DNA of 64,000 bases. Origin: Oligella sp050920755 (lineage in GTDB: Bacteria > Pseudomonadota > Gammaproteobacteria > Burkholderiales > Burkholderiaceae_B). Both the position numbers and the translations under genes were made by a program. The stretch is taken from positions 434,001-498,000 of the forward strand of contig NZ_CP158480.1 of assembly GCF_050920755.1 (NCBI RefSeq), in the 5' to 3' direction. The notes below the pieces were generated by a model that was given only the letters and a program-made list of their open reading frames with translations, searched no databases and had not been told where the DNA came from. Shown piece after piece: positions 50,835 to 60,067 of this stretch. The number at the start of each line of letters is the position of its first letter. Within the stretch, counting starts at the first letter, position 1.

Positions 50835-50873
50835 TTAAAAGTCTACGGCCAAACCGGAGTTAGGCGTAGACTT
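50835..50873 (-). terminator. Terminator of proS
   Basis: AAGTCTACG (50839-50847) pairs with CGTAGACTT (50865-50873), with a T-rich tract following on the minus strand. It lies 23 bases behind the proS stop and upstream of ybgC. Confidence 0.8.
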
Positions 50874-50895
50874 GCTCAGCAAATAATGGCCTATA

Positions 50896-52635
50896 TTACT
50901 TATTTTTTAAGCTTTGATAAAGCGACAAAACGTAAGTATTTAAGTCATTTACATTGACTTTTTGCGACTCGGGTGCAGAACGTATTTGTACTTCCACCTC
51001 CTGATTAGCTAAGCCGCGATCACCAATGGTTACGCGGATAGGTACACCGATGAGCTCCCATTCGGAGAACATCACGCCGGGTCGTGCATCTCGGTCGTCT
51101 AAAATCACCTCAACACCGGCTTCCAATAGGCTGTTGTATAGCTTGGTGGCTTCCTCGCGCACGGCTTCGCTTTTACCCCAACCGATAGGGCAAATCACTA
51201 CCTCAAAAGGCGCAATGCTGATTGGCCAGATAATACCTTTATCGTCATGATTTTGCTCAATGGCGGCAGCCACAATGCGGCTTACGCCGATGCCGTAGCA
51301 ACCCATTTGTAATGGCTCGGCCTTGCCCTCTTCGTTAAGGAAAGTGGCGTTGAGTGCCTTAGAGTACACATCACCGAGGAAAAACACGTGACCTACCTCA
51401 ATGCCGCGTTGAATGGCTAAGGTGCCGCTGCCGTCAAGCGTCGGGTCACCGGCGACAACATTGCGAATATCGGCCACCTCGGGCTCGGCTAAATCACGGC
51501 CCCAGTTCACACCGCGTAAGTGGTAGTCTTCCTTGTTGGCGCCACAGACCCAGTCATGCATATTTGCAACCGTGCGATCGGCAATCACATGTACCGGTTT
51601 GAGGGTATTTAGAGGGCCCAAGAAACCCGGATTAGAGCCGAAGTACTCACGGATCTCCTCTTCGCTGGCAAGACGATAGCCTTTTTTAAAGGCTTCCAGT
51701 TTGGATGCTTTAACCTCATTAACCTCGTGGTCACCGCGCACCAATAATAAACAGATTTTGTCCTGACCCTCATCGTCAGTGGTATGGAAAACCACGGATT
51801 TAACGGTTTGGGCCAATGGTAACGCTAATAAACCGGCGACTAATTCGCATTTATTTGCATTAGGCGTGTGTACTTCAGTCAATGCCTCACTTGCAGCAGC
51901 GCGTTCGGCGATAAGGCAAGGCGCCTCGGCTAATTCGATATTTGCCGCGTAATCGGAATTCGGTGAGTAAACAATCTCATCTTCACCGGTATCGGCAATG
52001 ACTTGGAACTCGTGGCTGCGAGAACCGCCAATTGAGCCGGTATCGGCAGCAACGGCACGGAAATTAAGACCTAGACGGGTAAAGATGCGTACATAAGCAT
52101 CGTACATTTTGTCATAGGATTCGGATGCGCCTGCCTCATCCTTGTCAAAGGAATAAGCATCCTTCATCGTGAATTCACGACCGCGCATTAAACCGAAGCG
52201 GGGTCGACGCTCATCACGGAACTTAGTCTGAATATGGTAGAAATTTACCGGCAATTGGCGCCAGCTTTTGATCTCGTTACGAGCGATATCGGTCACTACC
52301 TCTTCGGAAGTCGGCTGCAGCACGAAATCGCGTTGATGACGATCCTTGATGCGCAGTAATTCCGGGCCATAGGCGTCCCAACGACCGGACTCCTGCCATA
52401 GCTCCGCAGGTTGTACAATCGGCATCAGCAATTCTAAGGCGCCGGCGCGGTCCATCTCCTCGCGCACAATGGTTTCAACCTTGCGCAATGTTTTCAGCGC
52501 TAAAGGCATGTAGGTATAAACACCGCCCGCCAAGCGGCGAATCATGCCGGCACGAATCATCAGCTTATGGCTGACTACCTCTGCCTCTGCCGGCGCTTCT
52601 TTTAAAGTATTAATATGAAATTTTGACGCTAACAT
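50896..52635 (-). CDS. proS: Prolyl-tRNA synthetase
   Basis: Charges tRNA-Pro. The class II core (motifs around RAGMIRRLAGGVYTYMPLAL, EVVTDIARNEIKSWRQLP and the GIGVSRIVAAAIEQ loop) is interrupted by the INS editing domain (about 230-400), followed by the anticodon-binding domain (about 475-579). At 579 aa it is the bacterial (ProS-1) type. It is monocistronic with its own terminator. Confidence 0.98.
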   Translation of the reverse strand: MLASKFHINTLKEAPAEAEVVSHKLMIRAGMIRRLAGGVYTYMPLALKTLRKVETIVREEMDRAGALELLMPIVQPAELWQESGRWDAYGPELLRIKDRHQRDFVLQPTSEEVVTDIARNEIKSWRQLPVNFYHIQTKFRDERRPRFGLMRGREFTMKDAYSFDKDEAGASESYDKMYDAYVRIFTRLGLNFRAVAADTGSIGGSRSHEFQVIADTGEDEIVYSPNSDYAANIELAEAPCLIAERAAASEALTEVHTPNANKCELVAGLLALPLAQTVKSVVFHTTDDEGQDKICLLLVRGDHEVNEVKASKLEAFKKGYRLASEEEIREYFGSNPGFLGPLNTLKPVHVIADRTVANMHDWVCGANKEDYHLRGVNWGRDLAEPEVADIRNVVAGDPTLDGSGTLAIQRGIEVGHVFFLGDVYSKALNATFLNEEGKAEPLQMGCYGIGVSRIVAAAIEQNHDDKGIIWPISIAPFEVVICPIGWGKSEAVREEATKLYNSLLEAGVEVILDDRDARPGVMFSEWELIGVPIRVTIGDRGLANQEVEVQIRSAPESQKVNVNDLNTYVLSLYQSLKNK

Positions 52636-52777
52636 AGCTATTTATAAGATTAATTGTACGAGATGAGTAGATTAGACTAATCCTATATTGTATTTAGAAT
52701 CCGCAGTAGCGTACAGTTGCAAGGCTTAGAATGCAAAAAAAGATAGGCGTCGATAAATCTCGAACCTCGTCGGTGAG

Positions 52778-52795
52778 ATTAAACAGTAGTTTAAT
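52778..52795. promoter_or_regulatory. Perfect inverted repeat between proS and rppH
   Basis: ATTAAAC-agta-GTTTAAT lies in the 242-base divergent gap, about 83 bases upstream of rppH. A TATAAT (near 52839) follows it on the plus strand. The palindrome could be an operator; nothing identifies a regulator. Confidence 0.3.
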
Positions 52796-52877
52796 TTTGC
52801 TTTTGCGACGGATTGTATGAAGCTACAGAAAAGAACCGTATAATTTAGGGTTAGTAAATTATTATAGGTGGAACCTT

Positions 52878-53570
52878 ATGCTTGATCGAGAAGGTTACCG
52901 CCCTAATGTTGGGATTATCTTACTCAACCAAAATAATGAGGTTTTTTGGGCCAAGCGCATTAGAGAGAAGTCTTGGCAATTTCCTCAAGGTGGCATTCAA
53001 CATGGTGAAAGCCCCACAAAAGCTATGTTTCGTGAGCTTTATGAGGAAGTCGGCTTAAAACCTGAGCATGTAAAGATTTTAGGGCGTACACGTACTTGGT
53101 TGCGTTATAACGTGCCCGACCATTATATACGTCGGGATTCAAAAGGTATTTATAAGGGGCAGAAGCAGATTTGGTTTTTATTGCGTTTGGTTGCCGGAGA
53201 GTCAAGTATCAGTCTCAGAGCCAGCGCAACGCCGGAGTTTGATGCTTGGAAATGGCATCCTTTTTGGGTGCCCTTAGAGGCAGTTATTGAGTTTAAGCGC
53301 ACGGTTTACCGTGATGCCCTTGATGAATTGGTGCCACTTCTTTCGCGGGAGGTGGGGCAGCAGCGTCCTCGCACCTTGCATTATGCGTTTAGTTCAGTGA
53401 CGGTCGGCAGCAGTCTTGAGCTGAAAGTTGTCAAGGAGGCTGCGAATAAAACCAAGCAGGGCGGTGCCGCAGGGGCTGCCAAAAAAGCCGCGACAAAAAG
53501 CGGCAGACGTAATCAAAACTACTTACGCCGCCGCAATCAGGCCCGCGCAGCCAAAAAGCGCAGCGATTAA
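52878..53570 (+). CDS. rppH: RNA pyrophosphohydrolase RppH with basic C-terminal extension
   Basis: NUDIX enzyme that removes pyrophosphate from mRNA 5' ends, starting decay. The start MLDREGYRPNVGIILLNQNN and the Nudix box (38-60, GGIQHGE...RELYEEVGL) are those of RppH. After about residue 165 a Lys/Ala/Arg-rich tail (GAAGAAKKAATKS, NQARAAKKR) of about 60 residues follows, making 230 aa against 176 in E. coli. The tail may bind RNA; it is inferred to be dispensable for catalysis. The 3' end overlaps the next gene by 4 bp, convergently. Confidence 0.95.
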   Translation: MLDREGYRPNVGIILLNQNNEVFWAKRIREKSWQFPQGGIQHGESPTKAMFRELYEEVGLKPEHVKILGRTRTWLRYNVPDHYIRRDSKGIYKGQKQIWFLLRLVAGESSISLRASATPEFDAWKWHPFWVPLEAVIEFKRTVYRDALDELVPLLSREVGQQRPRTLHYAFSSVTVGSSLELKVVKEAANKTKQGGAAGAAKKAATKSGRRNQNYLRRRNQARAAKKRSD

Positions 53571-55096
53571 ATTTGCGTGCTTTGTGGGGCGTGGCCGGGT
53601 GCTTGCTGATTCAGTAGGCCCGTTTCAGTCTGCTGGTTTTGAGCATCGGGCTGCCAGCCACCGCCGAGTGCTTTATATAGATCCAGCATGGCTTGGGTTT
53701 TTGCAAGGTTTAATTCCAATAACTGTGTCTGTAGCTCATTGAGTTGCAGACGGGCTTCTAATAAGCGATCAAGGGTGGCTTCACCGTAGTTAAAGAGTTT
53801 TTCAGCGGAGCCTACTTGGCGTTTGGCGGTGCTTACTGCTTGTCGGAACTGGTTTTCCTGAGCTCTTAAGTGATATTGAGCTTGATAGGCACTGTCCACG
53901 TCCGCTAAGGCCGTGAGTACCGAATGGTCATAGTCCAATAAGGCCGCTTGCAGCTTGGCATCTTTACTATCAATATTGGCCTGAATACGACCTGCGGTAA
54001 AGATCGGCAATTGTACGCCTACACTGATAATATTCGAAAGTCCGCGCATATTCGGCATATCGCTATCTAAGCTGACGATACCCCCTTGACCTAAAAAGCT
54101 CAGTTTAAAGCGCGGCAGTAAATCTGCTTTGGCACTGGCTAATTGCGCTGATGAAGCATATACGGCTGCCTGATTGGCACGTACATCGGGACGACGATTG
54201 AGGACATTGGCCGGTGTTTGACCGCTCGGCATGGGCGGTGTTTGATTAGCTAAGCGGCGTTTAGTCGGACTAAGTTTAAAGTGCTGTGGTACTTGCCCAG
54301 TGAGCACGGCAATGCGGCGCTCCGCATCGGCTTTTTGTGCTTCAAAAATCACTCTTGCGGCGGTAGCGGCCTGAATTTGCGTCTCAATCTGCAATACATC
54401 ATAGGCCGTGGCCTGACCCGCATTAAAGCGACCTCTAACATAGCGTAGCAAGTCCTGTAGGGCTTGAATTTGTTGGGAGCTTAGACTTTGCTTTTCACCG
54501 AAGTACATCCATTGGCTATAGTCGTCGGCAATATCTGTCGTTAACAGCATCTGTGCCGCATGCCATTGCTCTGCACGGGCGATGGCACCTTGGGCGGCGG
54601 CATCAGCATCGGCTTGCTTTTGACCGAAGAAATCGGGCTCCCAGCTTGCCGCGATGCCGGCACTGAGCGCAACAGCATTGGTAGTGAGGTACTTATCCCC
54701 AAGGGAACTACCGAAGTTGCCGATGGTATTGCGCATACCGTCGTCCAAGGGATTGCGTAAACGAGCATTAATACCCATGGCGTCGACGGTGGCACCGACT
54801 TCCGGACCCATATTGGCTCTGGCGGCTCTGGCCATGGCTCGCGCTTCTTCCAGTTTGGCGCGGGTGGCGGCAAGTTCCTTATTATTTGCAAGTGCCGTTT
54901 CAATCAGCTGCGTTAATTGCGGATCGTTCCAACTTAACCACCAACGATCCAGCTCGACCGGCTCCGCGCCTTGACTTTGTTCAAAGGAGCTTGGCAGTTC
55001 AACCTCGCTTTTTAGATTCACTTGGGTGCCGGAACAAGCGGTTAACAGCGCACTGCTTAGTAAAAGGCAAATAAGTTTAAGATTAAAGTAATTCAT
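53567..55096 (-). CDS. Outer-membrane efflux lipoprotein (NodT/OprM family)
   Basis: TolC-like outer-membrane channel. A lipobox LLTAC places a lipid on Cys21. Two OEP repeats (about 55-250 and 265-480) hold the typical ATRAKLEEARAMARAARAN and EKLFNYGEATLDRLLEAR segments. A Gln-rich tail ends the protein. At 509 aa it is normal. It lies 6 bp behind the permease gene, so the export operon carries its own outer-membrane factor. Confidence 0.93.
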   Translation of the reverse strand: MNYFNLKLICLLLSSALLTACSGTQVNLKSEVELPSSFEQSQGAEPVELDRWWLSWNDPQLTQLIETALANNKELAATRAKLEEARAMARAARANMGPEVGATVDAMGINARLRNPLDDGMRNTIGNFGSSLGDKYLTTNAVALSAGIAASWEPDFFGQKQADADAAAQGAIARAEQWHAAQMLLTTDIADDYSQWMYFGEKQSLSSQQIQALQDLLRYVRGRFNAGQATAYDVLQIETQIQAATAARVIFEAQKADAERRIAVLTGQVPQHFKLSPTKRRLANQTPPMPSGQTPANVLNRRPDVRANQAAVYASSAQLASAKADLLPRFKLSFLGQGGIVSLDSDMPNMRGLSNIISVGVQLPIFTAGRIQANIDSKDAKLQAALLDYDHSVLTALADVDSAYQAQYHLRAQENQFRQAVSTAKRQVGSAEKLFNYGEATLDRLLEARLQLNELQTQLLELNLAKTQAMLDLYKALGGGWQPDAQNQQTETGLLNQQAPGHAPQSTQI

Positions 55097-55102
55097 TGTG
55101 TT

Positions 55103-56230
55103 TTAACCTTGATTAGCCAACATTTTTTTGAAGCGCGATAAAGCAAAAGCAAAAAATACAATGGCCATCAGACTCATATAAATCAGATTCGGCCACACCG
55201 TTTCCAGACCTGCCTGACGATGTAAAAGGTTTTGCGTGGTCATGGCGAACTGTGTTTGCGGAGAAAATAAGGTGATAAATTGTACCCAATCCGGCATCCC
55301 TTCACGCGGTGACTCGCCCCCGGACAATAAGCGCATAATCATATAGACCGGGATAATCAGAAGACCGAATTGCGGCATGGTCGGGGCAAAAGTGCCTAAT
55401 AAAATCCCTAAAGAACCGACGGCAAATAAAAAGATCACCAGACTCAATACAAATAACGGCACGGAGCCCACCAGCGGCACCCCTAGCCAAAGATGAACCA
55501 CCAAATACAATGAGGCAATCGAAGCAGCGGTAATCACAATGGCATTGCCAATCACTTTAGAAAGGGTAATTTCTAAGGCATTCACCGGCATTACTAATAA
55601 ATGCTCAATGGTGCCGCGTTCCTTTTCGCGAATAATAGCGGCGCCCACCAGTAACATGGCCAATAAGCCGGCATTGGAAACGATTTGCATCGGACCGGCG
55701 AACCAGGTGTAATCGGCATTGGGGTTAAATAGCACCTTGGTAACCAGATTCATCGGTAAAGCGGCAAGTGGATTGTCTTCTAAAAAATAGGCTGCGGTTT
55801 CTGCAACCACCACTTGCTGAATAAAGGATGCGCCCAGCCCCGCTTGACTCACTGCGGTGGCATCAATCAGTAGCTGTAGATCCGGCGCACGTTGCTGAAT
55901 CAGATCCTTTTCATAGTTTTCGGGAATAACCAGGATAAAGATGTATTGACCACGATTCATGGACTCATCAATTTCGTCCAGATTGATGAATTCAGGTTTT
56001 TTAAAATGCGGGGGTTTTAAGGCGTCGATAATACGCCATGATAAAGCTGAATTATCCTCGTTAACAACGGCTACCGAGCCATTTTTTACTTCAACTGCCA
56101 TGCCTTTGGAAACGGAATAGCTGGCAACCGAGAACATGACGATAATTAAGCCCATCAGTACATAGTCGCTGAGTACGCTTTTAAGCTCTTTGATGCAGAG
56201 AAACCAAATATTTCTTAGTGTTATCCACAT
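55103..56230 (-). CDS. ABC-2 type transporter permease (YhhJ-like)
   Basis: Inner-membrane half of an ABC-2 exporter. One hydrophobic segment near the N-terminus (about 20-42), a periplasmic domain (about 45-165), and five more helices (about 175-370) follow; EKERGTIEHLLVMPV is the ABC-2 signature loop. At 375 aa it fits YhhJ. It lies 3 bp behind the fused ATPase gene and 6 bp ahead of the outer-membrane factor. Confidence 0.92.
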   Translation of the reverse strand: MWITLRNIWFLCIKELKSVLSDYVLMGLIIVMFSVASYSVSKGMAVEVKNGSVAVVNEDNSALSWRIIDALKPPHFKKPEFINLDEIDESMNRGQYIFILVIPENYEKDLIQQRAPDLQLLIDATAVSQAGLGASFIQQVVVAETAAYFLEDNPLAALPMNLVTKVLFNPNADYTWFAGPMQIVSNAGLLAMLLVGAAIIREKERGTIEHLLVMPVNALEITLSKVIGNAIVITAASIASLYLVVHLWLGVPLVGSVPLFVLSLVIFLFAVGSLGILLGTFAPTMPQFGLLIIPVYMIMRLLSGGESPREGMPDWVQFITLFSPQTQFAMTTQNLLHRQAGLETVWPNLIYMSLMAIVFFAFALSRFKKMLANQG

Positions 56231-56233
56231 AAT

Positions 56234-59014
56234 TTATTTCTCCTGCTTTTTCAAAAAGATATTTGCCAATAACAAATAACTGATCGCAAAGGCAGTCAGG
56301 ATCAAATAGTATTTGAAGAAATCCTGCCAAGAAAGCCCTTTGGCAAAGGCACCGATAATGATTTTATGGAACCAGGCGCTGGGGAATAACTGCGAAACCA
56401 GCACGTTGGCTCCCTCCAGGGATGAAACCGGCGTCAGCAGACCGGAGAAATTGAGCGAAGGAATCATACATAAAATAGCGGAACCGAAGATTGCCGCAAC
56501 TTGGGAGGTAGCAAAGCAGGAGACCAGTAAGCCCAGCGAGGTAGCTACCCAAGCAATACAAAACGCGCCGAAAATCAAAGCACTAAAGGAACCGGTAATC
56601 GGCACCTGTAATACATAAATCGAGATAAGAATTAACACATAAAAGCTTAATAGTGCCATGAAAATATACGGTATTTGCTTGCCGATTAAAAATTGCATCA
56701 CCGTTGCCGGAGAACCGTAAAGATTCATAATTGAGCCGATTTCACGCTCACGCACCACACCAAGCGCAGTCATCATCGCCGGAATCAGCATCATCGCCAT
56801 CATCATCATGCCCGGGGTGATGGAAACAATACTGTTAAAAGATTGGTTGTAGACGAAGCGAGTTTGCAATTGACCTGCGGGATTAGCGCCATAGCCTCTT
56901 TGCTGTGCCAATTCCTGAGCGTAACTACTCATAATGCCGATGATATAACCCTTAACATTTTCACCGGAAAAAGGCATGGATCCGTCAACATAAAAGGAGA
57001 GTTCGGGCCGTTGTTGCATAAATAATTGACGACCGAAGTCGGGCGGTATCTCAATGACTAAGCGGATTTTTCCGCTTTTAATAATCGCTTCATAATCCTC
57101 ATCACTATGCAATATCGCCTGCTCTTTAAAGTAGGGCGAGCTGCTGAATTGAGAAATCAATTCAGTACTGATTTGGCTTTGATCTTGGTCATACACCGCA
57201 TAGCCGATATTACGTACATCAAAGGTAATGCCTAAGGAAGAAAATAATACTAAAATCACCGGTCCGAAGAGTACGAACAGTAAGCGTACCGGATCGCGTA
57301 GCAGCTCTTTATTTTCACGTGAGGCAAAGGCCAGAATATTATTAAAGGTTTTGTCGGAGCGTTGGCGTTTTTTACTTTTAGCATCCGTGTCTGTAAGGGT
57401 TGTCGCTAGCGCTTCTTTGCTGTTGTCGGCCACGGCGTCTTTGTCGGTGCTGTTTTCCGCTTCCGCCTGCTCCAAATAGGCAATAAAGGCTTCTTCCAGA
57501 TTGGCGGCATTTTGCGCTGCAACCAGATTCGCCGGTTTATCCTGCGCTAAGACCTTACCTTGGTGCATAAAGGAGATGCGATCACACCAACCCGCCTCAT
57601 TCATAAAGTGGGTGGAGACGAAGATGGTGATTCTATCTTCACGGGATAGACTGATCAGATAGTCCCAGAACATATCGCGAGCTTCGGGATCGACGCCCGA
57701 TGTCGGCTCATCCAGAATCAACACCTCAGGCTTATGCAGGCAAGCCGCCGCCAGTTGTAGTCGTTGCTTAAGTCCCAGTGATAGAGCAGAGGGTAGCTCG
57801 TGTTCATACTCTTTAATCTTAAACTTTGTCAGTGCCTCTTCAACTGCTTCTGCACCGGCTTTTCCCTCGATTTGATAAAGTTTTGCGTGTAATTCCAGAT
57901 TGGCACGCACCGTCAGCTCCTCATATAAAGAGAAGCTTTGTGACATATAGCCTACCTTTAAACGGGTTTTGATATCACCGGCATCGGTCGGTTGACCCAG
58001 TAGCTCTGCAGTACCGGAAGTTGGTTCAAGGAGACCGGTTAACATCTTCATGGTGGTGGACTTACCACAACCGTTGGATCCCAGAAAGCCGAAGATTTCA
58101 CCGCGTGGGATTTCAAAGCTGACATTATCAACCGCCGTAAAGTCACCGAATTTTTTGGAGAGATTAACCGCTTTAATCGCCGGCGGCTCATCCGGATTGG
58201 GTTCAAAAGGCGGGATATTATCAAAATCAAAATAATGATCACGTTTGGGTAAAAGCTTAATATAAGCCTCTTCCAAAGTTTGGCTGTCAGTCGCTTGGAG
58301 TACTTGAGGCGTCGGGTCGGCAGCCAGTATCTCACCGGCGTTCATCGCCAATAAGTATTCAAATTGCTCCGCTTCTTCAATATAGGCGGTCGACACAATG
58401 ACTGTCATGCCGTTGAATTCAGCGCGCAGTTCAGCCACCAAATCCCAGAATTGGCGGCGTGATAAAGGATCCACACCGGTGGTCGGCTCATCCAGAATTA
58501 ATAATTCCGGATCATTAATCAGTGCACAACAAAGACTCAGCTTTTGTTTCATACCGCCGGACAATTTACCGGCAGGTCGATCGGGGAAGGGATCTAAGGA
58601 GGTGGCCTTTAAAAGGCGGGCAATCTTCTGTTCACGTTCACGGCGACTGAGGCCATATAAATTGGCGTGAAACTCAATATTTTCCTTGATGCTGAGCGTG
58701 GGGTAGAGGTTTTTACCTAAGCCCTGCGGCATAAAAGCAACCTTGTAGGCGTTGTCCTCACGCTCACGTCGCTTATCAACGTGATTGCCCAAGACCTTGA
58801 CCTTGCCGCTTTGCAGTACCTTGACCCCGGCAATTAATGACATTAAGGTGGATTTACCGACCCCGTCGGGACCGATTAAGCCCACCGTGACGCCACGTTC
58901 AATCCTAAGACTGACGTCCTTTAACGCTTGGGTTTTACCATAAAAATGGCTGACACCCTCAACCTCAACCGCATAGGATTTCTGCTCTGAGGGCGTGGTT
59001 TGATGAGTAGGCAT
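56234..59014 (-). CDS. Double ABC ATPase fused to an ABC-2 permease (RbbA/YhiH-like)
   Basis: Three modules in one chain of 926 aa. ATPase 1 (about 1-235) has Walker A GPDGVGKS (48-55) and LSGGMKQ. ATPase 2 (about 275-500) has Walker A GSNGCGKS, but its signature reads LSLGLKQR instead of LSGGxxQ. After a charged linker (about 520-560), an ABC-2 permease (about 570-926) with EREIGSIMNLYGSP follows. This matches RbbA-type proteins. It acts with the second permease and the HlyD adaptor in one operon. Confidence 0.92.
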   Translation of the reverse strand: MPTHQTTPSEQKSYAVEVEGVSHFYGKTQALKDVSLRIERGVTVGLIGPDGVGKSTLMSLIAGVKVLQSGKVKVLGNHVDKRREREDNAYKVAFMPQGLGKNLYPTLSIKENIEFHANLYGLSRREREQKIARLLKATSLDPFPDRPAGKLSGGMKQKLSLCCALINDPELLILDEPTTGVDPLSRRQFWDLVAELRAEFNGMTVIVSTAYIEEAEQFEYLLAMNAGEILAADPTPQVLQATDSQTLEEAYIKLLPKRDHYFDFDNIPPFEPNPDEPPAIKAVNLSKKFGDFTAVDNVSFEIPRGEIFGFLGSNGCGKSTTMKMLTGLLEPTSGTAELLGQPTDAGDIKTRLKVGYMSQSFSLYEELTVRANLELHAKLYQIEGKAGAEAVEEALTKFKIKEYEHELPSALSLGLKQRLQLAAACLHKPEVLILDEPTSGVDPEARDMFWDYLISLSREDRITIFVSTHFMNEAGWCDRISFMHQGKVLAQDKPANLVAAQNAANLEEAFIAYLEQAEAENSTDKDAVADNSKEALATTLTDTDAKSKKRQRSDKTFNNILAFASRENKELLRDPVRLLFVLFGPVILVLFSSLGITFDVRNIGYAVYDQDQSQISTELISQFSSSPYFKEQAILHSDEDYEAIIKSGKIRLVIEIPPDFGRQLFMQQRPELSFYVDGSMPFSGENVKGYIIGIMSSYAQELAQQRGYGANPAGQLQTRFVYNQSFNSIVSITPGMMMMAMMLIPAMMTALGVVREREIGSIMNLYGSPATVMQFLIGKQIPYIFMALLSFYVLILISIYVLQVPITGSFSALIFGAFCIAWVATSLGLLVSCFATSQVAAIFGSAILCMIPSLNFSGLLTPVSSLEGANVLVSQLFPSAWFHKIIIGAFAKGLSWQDFFKYYLILTAFAISYLLLANIFLKKQEK

Positions 59015-59043
59015 GGTGATTTTTACTGATTAATTCAAAATGC

Positions 59044-60012
59044 TTAAGGTAACTTTACCTCAAGTTCTGTCGGCCATTGCTCGGCCTCAGTTTTGACATA
59101 GCCCATGCCCGTAAGACCACTTTTCAGATAGTCTTGATGTGCCACGGCAATCTCGGAAGGAATTCTTAACTCAACGCGGTACATCAGCTTTTGACGTTCT
59201 TCGGCCGTTTCTACGGTTTTAGGGGTAAATTGCGCTTGCGAAGCGACAAAACTGATGGTGGCCGGCCATACATAATCCTGACCGTCCAGCTGTATGCGAG
59301 CCTCACCCCCTAGCGAGATTTTGCCGATGGTCTCAGTGGGTAAATACACAAACATGCGTGTATCACTGGGATCCAACAAGCTTAGCACCGGATGGCCGGC
59401 GGCCACCACATTACCCGGATGAGCAAAGCGATATTCGACCGTGCCGTCAATCGGTGCTTTAATGACTAAATCACGTGTAGTGGCTTGAGACGCTTTGATC
59501 TGAGCTTGTGCCTGTCGTACCGCGGCCTCTGCCTGTGCTTTACCGGCTTTGGCCGCTTCGACTGCCGCCTGCTGAGCGCTCACGGCGATTTGACGCTTAT
59601 TAAGCTCAGTGGCGGAAATTAAGCGTTCACGACGTAAGGAATCGGCATTAGTAAGTTCAATTTGAGCTAAACGCAATTGCTCCTCATGCGCTTGAATTTC
59701 GGCCTCTGCTTGGGCGACTGCTTTTTCAGCTTGGGTGCGTTGGGCAATGGCGGCATCCAACTGACTATCGTACTGATCGGAAGCAAGTGATACTAAATCA
59801 TCGTCCTTTTTGACCCTTTCACCCTCGCGCACATAGACATTTTCTACCCGACCGGCATATAAACCGGAGACATCCACGCGTTCAAGCTGCAGTCGACCAT
59901 TGGAGCGGGCTAAGCCCTCAGGCTCCTTATTGAGCTGCTGCTGATTGTAATAATAGGCGCCGGCGCCGGCAGCAATAAGTAAAATAAGTATCAATAACCA
60001 AGATTTTTTCAT
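59044..60012 (-). CDS. HlyD-family periplasmic adaptor (YhiI-like)
   Basis: Membrane fusion protein joining the inner-membrane exporter to the outer-membrane channel. An N-terminal anchor (about 4-22) is followed by a biotinyl-lipoyl half motif (VDVSGLYAGRVENVYVREGERV, split at 47-68), a long alpha hairpin (about 85-180, Ala/Gln-rich) and the second lipoyl half (VIKAPIDGTVEYRF). At 322 aa it is typical. It is first of four genes (adaptor, ATPase/permease, permease, outer-membrane factor), with about 30 bp to the next. Substrate unknown. Confidence 0.93.
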   Translation of the reverse strand: MKKSWLLILILLIAAGAGAYYYNQQQLNKEPEGLARSNGRLQLERVDVSGLYAGRVENVYVREGERVKKDDDLVSLASDQYDSQLDAAIAQRTQAEKAVAQAEAEIQAHEEQLRLAQIELTNADSLRRERLISATELNKRQIAVSAQQAAVEAAKAGKAQAEAAVRQAQAQIKASQATTRDLVIKAPIDGTVEYRFAHPGNVVAAGHPVLSLLDPSDTRMFVYLPTETIGKISLGGEARIQLDGQDYVWPATISFVASQAQFTPKTVETAEERQKLMYRVELRIPSEIAVAHQDYLKSGLTGMGYVKTEAEQWPTELEVKLP

Positions 60013-60067
60013 GAGATAAAAGGGTTTTATTGTAAAAAAACGATGATGTTATAGCGATCCTTAACGA

